The position numbers and the translations under genes are program-made. From Euryarchaeota archaeon UBA39 (GTDB lineage Archaea > Thermoplasmatota > Poseidoniia > Poseidoniales > Thalassarchaeaceae), in NCBI GenBank assembly GCA_002503045.1, contig DAQW01000119.1:1-20557 (forward strand): DNA of 20,557 nucleotides. The letters run 5' to 3'. Each line of letters begins with the position of its first letter. The first letter of the stretch is position 1. This document shows positions 1-6,416 of the stretch, one piece after another. The notes beneath the pieces were generated by a model that was not told where the DNA came from, did no database searches, and saw nothing but the letters and a program-made list of their open reading frames with translations.

Positions 1-872
1 GGCACATCTTCAACCAAATCAGACATTAGGCCAAGGGGTGAAGAACTAATTTGAGATTCAACAATCTTATCCATCTCACCCAATGCTGATTCTACTGTTT
101 CCGTATCTACTCTTTGGGCATCACCCAAAACTGAAGCAATCACTTCAGCAGCTAATGGATTGATTACTCGATTATTTGACCGACCGACTGGAGGGAGTTC
201 TGATGGAGGCGAGGATGATTGAACCGGCTTCGCCCTTAATGAAAATGCCATTGGTGCAATGAAAATGATAACCCAAATCATAATAATTTCTTGAGCACTT
301 AGTGATGCTGCTTCAGACCATGTAGGCCCACTTGGATCCATTCCTAGAAGCCGGGCTAAAGCGTACAATGGATGGATTTTCATGCCACTTTGATCAAATA
401 ATATCCCAGGAAATATTCCAAGCATGCTATTGAAAATAAACAATAAAGTGGTTCCAAATAACATTAATCTGGACAAAAGAATTTTCAATCTTCCTGACTG
501 TTTCTCTTCTTCCACCTTTGCTACAGTTCCCGCTTCCATAGCCTCAGCTTGTTCTGATAAACTAGCAGTCTTAGGCATTTCAAAAACTGGCCTTTGACGA
601 AGCCCAAATCGAGCAATCACCAGAAATAATGGAAGAATAATCAGTTGAACATTTTCTTGTAGAGTTATTACTCCCGATTCAGAATACGCTGAAGAAGAGA
701 AATCTAAACCTAACAAATTTGCGATGTAATAATGGAGATGAAATTTCATTGGCATTACGCCTGAAATTATAGCTGGAAAAATACCTAGCCAGGAATTCAA
801 AACAAGCGAAAGAATGAGGAATACGGAAACGGCACCAGCAACGACACCAACACGGGGAGCGACGCGGGACAT
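1..872 (-). CDS. Membrane protein with internal duplication (partial, 3' end outside window)
   Basis: I do not recognise the family. The reading frame is open from an ATG at 872 to the left edge (290 complete codons), so the C-terminus is missing. About four hydrophobic segments are visible near residues 10-35, 74-90, 130-157 and 194-212, in two pairs. The two halves are recognisably copies of each other: residues 25-93 and 147-214 both read hydrophobic-N-S-x-L-G-I-F-P, then M-K-x-H, then L-L-G-(L/M)-D, then S-E, then a second hydrophobic segment ending in L-R. After the second half comes a Ser/Pro-rich linker (218-230) and a helical, acidic, probably cytoplasmic region. The start at 872 is supported by AGAGG at 879-883, six bases upstream; an in-frame ATG at 908 would add 12 residues. 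It follows the DRG gene by 65 bases on the same strand and may be cotranscribed. Function unknown. Confidence 0.8.
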   Translation of the reverse strand, partial: MSRVAPRVGVVAGAVSVFLILSLVLNSWLGIFPAIISGVMPMKFHLHYYIANLLGLDFSSSAYSESGVITLQENVQLIILPLFLVIARFGLRQRPVFEMPKTASLSEQAEAMEAGTVAKVEEEKQSGRLKILLSRLMLFGTTLLFIFNSMLGIFPGILFDQSGMKIHPLYALARLLGMDPSGPTWSEAASLSAQEIIMIWVIIFIAPMAFSLRAKPVQSSSPPSELPPVGRSNNRVINPLAAEVIASVLGDAQRVDTETVESALGEMDKIVESQISSSPLGLMSDLVEDV

Positions 873-937
873 GGTAGGCCTCTGTACTGAGCACCCAAGG
901 AGGGTCATTTAACGATGACCGCTAAACAACGTTTTCT

Positions 938-2053
938 TTATCGACGAACGATAATCGATAAAATATCTCCATCCTTCAATAGATGATCTAAACCCACGCG
1001 TTGCCAATCAAACTTAGCAGAGGGGCCTTTTACACGTGCATAACGGAATTTACGTACAAAATCACGATGTAATTTCTCACAAACATGCCTAACTGTACTT
1101 GTATCTTTGATAATCAATGGCTCAACCATATCTGCATCTTCGCCTTGAGGCTTTAGAAACACTCTCATAAATCGTAAATGTTCAAAAATAAAATCCTTCA
1201 TTTCTTCAATTCCTTCTCCAGTCTTTGCAGAAACAGGTAAAATTGGCCAACCATCAGGAACCATTGCACGTGCACGTGCCATATCTTCTTCAGATGCTAA
1301 ATCCACCTTATTGATTACAACCACTGCACTAGAATAAATACAATTTCCAGCAAGCGTATCCACAATATGATCATGAGTAGCCAAACTTCGCATAGTCACT
1401 TCGGCAGAAACTATCCCATATGATCTGACGATTTCTTGAACATCCTCGAACTCCACATCTGGTTGATCACATGTCGACCGAACGATAATTCCACCTCTCC
1501 CTGTTCGATTAATGAAAACCTGAGGTTTAGATTCATTCAACCTCATCCCTGAACGTGTTAATTCAGCATCGAGGATATTGAAATGAGAATCCTGAAACGG
1601 ATCGAGAACATATAGCACCATATCTGAAGCACGGATTACATTCAGAATCTCCTTCCCTCTCCCCTTTCCATCTGCGGCACCTTTGATTAAACCGGGAAGA
1701 TCGAGAATCTGGATTTTAGCCCCATTATGTTCCAATAATCCAGGAATACATGTAAGAGTAGTAAATGCAAAAGAACCTGTTTCAGAATCTACACCAGTGA
1801 GTTTACTGATTAAACTTGACTTACCCACACTAGGGAAACCAACCAATGCAACTGAAGCATCTCCTGATTTCTTGACTTCAAAACCATCGCCACCTCCACT
1901 AGACTTGGAGTGAGCTGCCGCCTTCTCTTCTTTCGCCTTTAATGCAGCAATCTTAGCCTTTAATTTACCAATATGGGCATTAGTTGCCTTATTCTTCTGG
2001 GTCTTCAGAATCTCTTCCTCTAACGATGCGATTTGTTCTCGAATCGTAGCCAT
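938..2053 (-). CDS. DRG-family Obg-related GTPase (TGS domain)
   Basis: Translation-associated GTPase of the developmentally regulated GTP-binding (DRG/Rbg, COG1163) family, cytoplasmic and ribosome-linked in characterised relatives. The 371-residue protein shows the full family order: a charged helical N-terminus (1-50), a Gly-rich bridge, the P-loop GFPSVGKSS (72-80), the G2 segment FTTLTCIPG (97-105), G3 DLPGLIKGA with the following glycine-rich stretch (118-132), an insertion of about 90 residues typical of DRG proteins, G4 NKVD (248-251), G5 SAK (275-277) and a C-terminal TGS domain (about 296-371). Length is normal for archaeal DRG. I chose the ATG at 2053 because family members begin with a helix of this kind and AGGAGG lies at 2065-2070; an in-frame ATG at 2092 would add 13 residues. 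It is divergent from the gene at 2166 and is followed by the partial membrane protein gene. Confidence 0.95.
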   Translation of the reverse strand: MATIREQIASLEEEILKTQKNKATNAHIGKLKAKIAALKAKEEKAAAHSKSSGGGDGFEVKKSGDASVALVGFPSVGKSSLISKLTGVDSETGSFAFTTLTCIPGLLEHNGAKIQILDLPGLIKGAADGKGRGKEILNVIRASDMVLYVLDPFQDSHFNILDAELTRSGMRLNESKPQVFINRTGRGGIIVRSTCDQPDVEFEDVQEIVRSYGIVSAEVTMRSLATHDHIVDTLAGNCIYSSAVVVINKVDLASEEDMARARAMVPDGWPILPVSAKTGEGIEEMKDFIFEHLRFMRVFLKPQGEDADMVEPLIIKDTSTVRHVCEKLHRDFVRKFRYARVKGPSAKFDWQRVGLDHLLKDGDILSIIVRR

Positions 2054-2064
2054 TTGTCTCGGAC

Positions 2065-2070
2065 CCTCCT
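2065..2070 (-). promoter_or_regulatory. Shine-Dalgarno-like site of the DRG gene
   Basis: AGGAGG on the minus strand, 11 bases before the ATG at 2053. It is the strongest ribosome-binding match in the window and argues for the 2053 start over the in-frame ATG at 2092, which lies upstream of the site. Confidence 0.55.
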
Positions 2071-2105
2071 TTATTCTGTGCAATGCTCTCAACGACTATT
2101 CTTCA

Positions 2106-2129
2106 AACCCCCGCACAAGAGCGAGGGTT
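2106..2129. promoter_or_regulatory. Imperfect GC-rich inverted repeat in divergent promoter region
   Basis: Nine-base arms at 2106-2114 and 2121-2129 pair with one mismatch (C2111 opposite A2124) around a six-base loop. It sits in the only region between the divergent DRG gene and the gene at 2166, 53-76 bases from one start and 37-60 from the other. It could be an operator or an mRNA hairpin; no regulator is identified. Confidence 0.3.
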
Positions 2130-2165
2130 CATGCCCAACTAGCTAAACGGACCGAAGGGGAAGAC

Positions 2166-2885
2166 ATGCCTGACTTGCAGATTCGCTTGGTTGATGTCAA
2201 GAGGTGGCACACATTAGTGAAAATGACATTTCCAAAAATTATTGACGGCATGGAAAATCAAAGCCTTCGAGACACTAGACCCACAGAAAACCCACATCTC
2301 GAACGAAGTTTTACTGCAGACCTTGAGGGAGACCTCCTTCAATGGACTGATAAATGGTCTAAAGAAGTTGGAGACGGGATGATTCTCGATGAACTTATGA
2401 CTGCCGTTGATCGAAAAATGTTGGGCTTAGAAGATGCTTGTGAGCCTTTATCTATCCTATCTCAATGGTGTAGTATTGGAGAATGGGCGGCTTGGGAGGC
2501 AAGAGTTCTACTGTATGTAGAGCCACAATTAGATTCACAATTATCTGATGCAGAAGAACTGTATAGAGAACATGTTTGGAAAATAGCATTAAACAAAATT
2601 GGATCAACTGATAAGTCATCATATGTTGAATCAGTTATTCTTGATTGGATGGGAAGAAGAGAGGCACTTGGGGAAACTATGGATGAAACAAAAGACCCGT
2701 TGATTATCTCAACAATGCAAGCTCATGAGAGGACATCTAGCACTTTACACGAAATCGCTCACCAATTAAGGAAGGACAAGAAATTGATTGCCCTTATTGG
2801 AAGAGAATGGCTTGAGCCACAAAGATGGGGGCAAGGCGTATGGAATCTAGGGAATATATTGAATGACGGATGGCCAGAGGCTTGA
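2166..2885 (+). CDS. Conserved-looking hypothetical protein, mostly helical
   Basis: I do not recognise this 239-residue protein. It has no signal peptide, no membrane segment and no cysteine cluster; it is rich in Trp, Glu, Asp and Leu and appears almost entirely alpha-helical, so it is probably a soluble cytoplasmic protein. Its only two cysteines are near residues 92 and 102. The start at 2166 is preceded by the purine tract GAAGGGG at about 2154-2160. The stop codon (2883-2885) lies two bases before the nadM start, so the two genes very probably share a transcript and translation may be coupled. It is divergent from the DRG gene. The coding call is strong from length, codon pattern and tight spacing; no function can be assigned from sequence alone. 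Confidence 0.85.
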   Translation: MPDLQIRLVDVKRWHTLVKMTFPKIIDGMENQSLRDTRPTENPHLERSFTADLEGDLLQWTDKWSKEVGDGMILDELMTAVDRKMLGLEDACEPLSILSQWCSIGEWAAWEARVLLYVEPQLDSQLSDAEELYREHVWKIALNKIGSTDKSSYVESVILDWMGRREALGETMDETKDPLIISTMQAHERTSSTLHEIAHQLRKDKKLIALIGREWLEPQRWGQGVWNLGNILNDGWPEA

Positions 2886-2887
2886 AT

Positions 2888-3451
2888 ATGGAACCAGCGT
2901 TGATTGTTTTAGGACGATTCCAACCATTCCATAATGGGCATGCTGCTTTAATCGAATCAGCATTTAGATACTTGGAAATTAGTAATTCTAACTTACAACT
3001 ACGAATATGCATCGGATCATCAGAAGTCGAACAATCATTAAACAACCCCTGGGATGTAACAGAAAGAGAGGAAATGATTAGATCATGGCTACAAGACTCT
3101 GATGTAGAAATTGTTCACGTTCCAGATTTGGGAGACCCTCCGAATTATGTTCGTCATGCTGAAAAATTTCATGGACCTGCAGGGGTGATTTTCACAACGG
3201 ATGAAGAAACAGCAAATCTCTATATTTCTGCGGGATGGAATGCTGAAATAAGTGATTTAATCAATCGAAATGATTGGCAAGGATGGAGAATTCGAGCAAC
3301 AATTCAGATGATGTCAACAGTTACCGATGAAGAAGGAGTGAAAACCGTACTAAGAGAAAATATACCAGAACAAGTAGTGAACTGGTTGGTCGAGAATGAT
3401 GCCATCAAAAGACTAGCATTCATGGGGATGGGTGGAGAACCTGTGGGTTAA
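2888..3451 (+). CDS. nadM: Nicotinamide-nucleotide adenylyltransferase (archaeal NadM type), divergent
   Basis: Predicted to join nicotinamide mononucleotide and ATP to NAD in the cytoplasm. The 187-residue protein opens with the nucleotidyltransferase motif GRFQPFHNGH (9-18, containing the HxGH signature) and has NPWDVTER (53-60), matching the NPFTxxER segment of archaeal NadM. The C-terminal signature is altered: NRNDWQGWRIR (126-136) aligns with the family form N-R-x-x-Y-S-G-T-E-I-R, keeping the final I-R but replacing Ser-Gly-Thr with Gln-Gly-Trp, and the usual S-G-N segment reads T-T-D (103-105). It is therefore a clear member of the superfamily, with NMN as the likely but not certain substrate. 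I chose the ATG at 2888, with AGAGG at 2876-2880, rather than the in-frame ATG at 2870 that overlaps the upstream gene. The stop abuts the stop of the convergent DUF1499 gene with no bases between. Confidence 0.85.
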   Translation: MEPALIVLGRFQPFHNGHAALIESAFRYLEISNSNLQLRICIGSSEVEQSLNNPWDVTEREEMIRSWLQDSDVEIVHVPDLGDPPNYVRHAEKFHGPAGVIFTTDEETANLYISAGWNAEISDLINRNDWQGWRIRATIQMMSTVTDEEGVKTVLRENIPEQVVNWLVENDAIKRLAFMGMGGEPVG

Positions 3452-3964
3452 TTATGAACAAGGATTATCTCCAACTGAAGTTGTCAATAGATTTTCCCTA
3501 ATTTCATCAATCCTTTCCCCATTTACGCCTACATCACTAATTCCTGCACGTGCTTCTGAATGAATCCAAACTAATGCATCATCGCCATCACATTCTACAT
3601 GAATAAAAACGTCATCTGCAAACCTCATCCATTTTGTTTTAACAACGATATGGACGTCCAATTTTGCCCCCTCATCCCTAAAAACTTCTTCTGCAAAGGA
3701 GGTATCAGATATCCACGTGCTAATAGAATTTGAAATGGATAAAATAGAGGTATTATGGAATCTCAACTCCGTTTCACCTGTTGAACGATGGGGATTTGGA
3801 GCCAAACGAGAACACTTGAATGGGCTTTCATCACAAGATTCAGGAAATTCATCAGATTCAGGTCCAGTAATTGTGTTTGAAATCTGTATTGCCCCGATTA
3901 CAGAAGGATAGAGTAAAAGTAAGATGGTTCCAAAGACCACAAATGAACTTCTACTAACTGTCAT
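3452..3964 (-). CDS. DUF1499-family protein with N-terminal signal/anchor
   Basis: A 170-residue protein whose C-terminal two thirds match DUF1499 as known from bacteria: an early cysteine region (S-P-F-K-C-S near 47-51), then a strand-rich segment with the sequence R-F-A-D-D-V, then I-H-S-E-A-R-A-G-I-S-D-V-G-V-N-x-x-R-I, the most characteristic stretch of the family. Molecular function of the family is not established. Residues 1-25 form a hydrophobic segment after a short basic start, so the protein is exported or membrane-anchored. The start overlaps the end of grpE by 11 bases, so it is the last gene of the pdxT-radical SAM-grpE-DUF1499 run. It is convergent with nadM, the two stop codons being directly adjacent (3449-3451 and 3452-3454). 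Confidence 0.85.
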   Translation of the reverse strand: MTVSRSSFVVFGTILLLLYPSVIGAIQISNTITGPESDEFPESCDESPFKCSRLAPNPHRSTGETELRFHNTSILSISNSISTWISDTSFAEEVFRDEGAKLDVHIVVKTKWMRFADDVFIHVECDGDDALVWIHSEARAGISDVGVNGERIDEIRENLLTTSVGDNPCS

Positions 3965-4514
3965 CTGACGTCACTACGACCCTTGCAACTTTTAGCACCC
4001 TGTCTCGAAGCATCCAACCTGGCTCTAATTCAGAAGCAACATGTCCTGAAGGAAATTCTTCAGAAGGAGGGATTGTAGCAATTGCTTCCATCCTAGCAGG
4101 ATCAAATAAATTACCAACAGTCTCTACTTTCTCTACTCCTTCAGCAGTAAGTGAACTCATTATTTCAGAATACAACATTCGTATTCCAGTTGAAAGAGAA
4201 TCCTCAGCATCCTGATCCACATGATCCAATGCCCTCTCAAGATTTTCTACTGCTCCAACAATCCGTCTTGCTAGACCTGATGCCCCATAACGAACACCCT
4301 CAGAACGTGTTTTCGCGACTTGAGATAAGGCATTTTGAATCTCGGCTTGACGATAGAGTAAATCTTTCTTCGCCTCAGCTAATTCTGCTTCCAAGGCCTC
4401 GATTCTCTGTTCAGGAGTAGGCGGTTCTTCAGGAACTGTTTCTGAACTTGATTCTGGGTCTTGTTCTTCATCAACAGGGTCGCTCATGTGGCTACTCAAC
4501 CACATCCCCTTCAT
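3954..4514 (-). CDS. grpE: GrpE, nucleotide exchange factor for DnaK
   Basis: Releases ADP from the DnaK chaperone so that it can rebind ATP. The protein shows GrpE organisation: an acidic disordered N-terminus, a long heptad-rich coiled coil (about residues 35-90) and a C-terminal beta domain with the family pattern N-L-F-D-P, E-A-I, G-H-V, E-P-G-W-M-L-R-D-R-V-L-K-V-A-R-V-V-V. Length (186 residues from this start) is normal. I chose the ATG at 4514 because AGAGGA (4519-4524) lies four bases upstream; an in-frame ATG at 4487 would give the more typical MSDP-type acidic start and is a real alternative. The gene begins 15 bases after the radical SAM stop and overlaps the DUF1499 start. dnaK and dnaJ, frequent neighbours, are not in the window. 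Confidence 0.93.
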   Translation of the reverse strand: MKGMWLSSHMSDPVDEEQDPESSSETVPEEPPTPEQRIEALEAELAEAKKDLLYRQAEIQNALSQVAKTRSEGVRYGASGLARRIVGAVENLERALDHVDQDAEDSLSTGIRMLYSEIMSSLTAEGVEKVETVGNLFDPARMEAIATIPPSEEFPSGHVASELEPGWMLRDRVLKVARVVVTSDDS

Positions 4515-4529
4515 CAATTCCTCTATTGG

Positions 4530-5699
4530 TTAATCCACATCAGTTAGAAAATCCAAAGGACGATGTTCATTGAGCCAAACCAACGTCATCTCCATTCTTT
4601 CATGTGTTGGATGAACTTCAACTAAGGCTACAGGAGAAGTTACTTCTTCAGCTATTTCTTCCGCTAATAATAATGGAATTTCTATGCGATTTTGTTCCTC
4701 GTCGTGATGTACGAATGAGCGAGGCAAGTCACATTCACTCATTATATCAGAAATGAAATCTGATGCATCTTCTGTGGAGCAATAAATTGCACCAAAAAGT
4801 AGAGTCCCGTCATCTGTTAAAGTCTCATGTGGAGAAATTGTCGCCTCTCCTCTTCTCAAAAAACGACGGCGTAATTGGCCTGCGTCTTTGTATACTGCCG
4901 TGCAATATTTTAGATGGAAGCCATAAGATTCTCTTAATTCTCCATCCTCAGGGTCAGGTAAGGAAGATTCGGCAGCTCTAACTCGATTCTTTAGTCGCAC
5001 TGCTAATTCTGATGAGCCTGCAGCACCGGCAGTAATCCCATCAGATAGATTAAATCCTCTTACCTCCATATTTTCCTGATTTCCCAATGTAATTTCTAAT
5101 TCATTTAGATTAAGGAAATGAACACCAGTATCTCGAAGTTCTTCAAGAATGAGAAACATTTCTGCCTCCATATCAGGAGGACAAGGGATCTCAACCCCCG
5201 TGAATATTCCTGCATCAGATGATGCACGAATCACTTCAAGATATGGTTGAAGTTTGAAGTCTAGAAGATGGAAACGTATCTCGTCCAAACCTGCATCTTT
5301 CAACCTATTTGCCCATTCAGAACGGAATGCAATCGAGGTATACATGTGCATATGGAAATCAGGACCAAACTCATTGCGAAGTCGACGAATCCCATCAAGT
5401 GTATGTTCAAAATCCATTATCGGATCACCTCCTGTGATACCTGCACCGGTAGCCCTCATGGCCTTAGCCTCCTCAATTACTTCATCGAAATTTGAACATC
5501 GCCTTTCATTTGCATACATGAACTGGCTTTCTCTTCGAGTATCTGAAAGCGGGCAATAATCACATGCCCAATGGCATTTCCCAGTAATGAATAACACCAA
5601 TTTACTCCCTTGCATGCACTGTATGCAACCTTCTGCTTCCCCAACTTCAGGAAGTTCAGGTAAATCAGGGACATTCGGAAGACGGATTTCCATTGCCAT
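4530..5699 (-). CDS. Radical SAM protein, COG2108-like (pyruvate formate-lyase activase related)
   Basis: Predicted [4Fe-4S] radical S-adenosylmethionine enzyme of 389 residues, resembling the uncharacterised archaeal COG2108 group. The cluster motif is C42-x3-C46-x2-C49 in the context FITGKCHWACDYCPLS, and TGGDP (89-93) corresponds to the SAM amino-group binding GGE-type motif. Two further cysteines, C25 and C28, form a C-x2-C pair just before the cluster motif, a feature I recall as typical of this group. The C-terminal region (about 230-389) has no recognised domain. The reaction and substrate are unknown. The start at 5699 is preceded by GGGTGA (minus strand, 5704-5709) four bases upstream; an ATG two codons later is also possible. 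It lies 26 bases after pdxT and 15 bases before grpE, so all four minus-strand genes probably form an operon. Confidence 0.88.
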   Translation of the reverse strand: MAMEIRLPNVPDLPELPEVGEAEGCIQCMQGSKLVLFITGKCHWACDYCPLSDTRRESQFMYANERRCSNFDEVIEEAKAMRATGAGITGGDPIMDFEHTLDGIRRLRNEFGPDFHMHMYTSIAFRSEWANRLKDAGLDEIRFHLLDFKLQPYLEVIRASSDAGIFTGVEIPCPPDMEAEMFLILEELRDTGVHFLNLNELEITLGNQENMEVRGFNLSDGITAGAAGSSELAVRLKNRVRAAESSLPDPEDGELRESYGFHLKYCTAVYKDAGQLRRRFLRRGEATISPHETLTDDGTLLFGAIYCSTEDASDFISDIMSECDLPRSFVHHDEEQNRIEIPLLLAEEIAEEVTSPVALVEVHPTHERMEMTLVWLNEHRPLDFLTDVD

Positions 5700-5725
5700 G
5701 TATTCACCCAGTCATGCGTCAGGGG

Positions 5726-6340
5726 TTACTCGCTTGAATGCGACGCTTGTTGAAGCAACCAAATATGGAATCGGGAATCTTCTGTCAATTCCGGATGAAA
5801 GGTAAGAGCCATTCGAGAATCATACCGGATACCAACCACTTCCTCATTATGTAGTGCTATTGATTCACAACGAATTGATGATTGTTCAAAACGCGGCGCT
5901 CGAATAAAAACTCCAGGGAATTCGGCAATATCAAACAAACTTACTGTGACAATGTCTTGAAATGATTCAGTCTGACGACCATATGCATTCCTATCAATGG
6001 ATGCAGGCAACAATGGATCGCCTCCATCACGTGGATCACACAATAGAATCGCTCCAGCACAAGTACCAAGAACAGGAGAATTAGATTCACGAAGATGGGA
6101 AAAAAGAGCAGGTAGTATACCACTACCTCCCGATTTGACATCGCCACCGGTTCTCCGTAATGTTGTTGATTCACCACCCGGGAGGATGTAAGCATCACAA
6201 TGTTGTTTCAATAATTGTGATTCTGTTCTTAATTCGCAGATGACAATCTCGATTCCACTTCTCTCAGATGCTTGTTGAAGTGACCGAATGTGGGCATGTC
6301 TTGCACCTTGTAACATACAAAGCCCAACGCGAACCACCAT
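5726..6340 (-). CDS. pdxT: Pyridoxal 5'-phosphate synthase glutaminase subunit PdxT
   Basis: Hydrolyses glutamine and passes ammonia to the PdxS synthase in the ribose-5-phosphate dependent route to pyridoxal 5'-phosphate. The 204-residue protein is a class I glutamine amidotransferase with all expected elements: G-x-x-M-L-Q-G near the start (6-12), LPGGEST (53-59), the nucleophile C94 in GTCAGAIL, the PdxT signature RNAYGRQ (117-123, usually RNAFGRQ), and H182 and E184 in TFHPELTED completing the triad. The ATG at 6340 matches the family N-terminus; longer in-frame starts up to 6379 would overlap the promoter space of the divergent aminotransferase gene. The partner pdxS is not in the window. 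It heads the minus-strand group and is divergent from a PLP-dependent aminotransferase. Confidence 0.95.
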   Translation of the reverse strand: MVVRVGLCMLQGARHAHIRSLQQASERSGIEIVICELRTESQLLKQHCDAYILPGGESTTLRRTGGDVKSGGSGILPALFSHLRESNSPVLGTCAGAILLCDPRDGGDPLLPASIDRNAYGRQTESFQDIVTVSLFDIAEFPGVFIRAPRFEQSSIRCESIALHNEEVVGIRYDSRMALTFHPELTEDSRFHIWLLQQASHSSE

Positions 6341-6416
6341 GAACCTGCGGAAGAGAACGACGTTTTGAGATTCTCGCATGAATCAACAAAATTACTTAAC
6401 TCAATGCGACTTCTTG

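Noticed and set aside
679..894. 71-codon minus-strand frame rich in Arg and Cys
   Set aside because: It overlaps the start of the membrane-protein gene in another frame; the membrane-protein frame is open for 290 codons, has helix pairs and a ribosome-binding site, so this is a shadow.
2870..2887. Longer nadM start overlapping the upstream gene
   Set aside because: The family begins only a few residues before G-R-F-Q-P-F, and AGAGG is correctly placed for the ATG at 2888 but not for the one at 2870.
6341..6379. Longer pdxT start adding 13 residues
   Set aside because: The PdxT family begins at the strand containing G-L-C-M-L-Q-G, matching the ATG at 6340; the added residues have no family counterpart.
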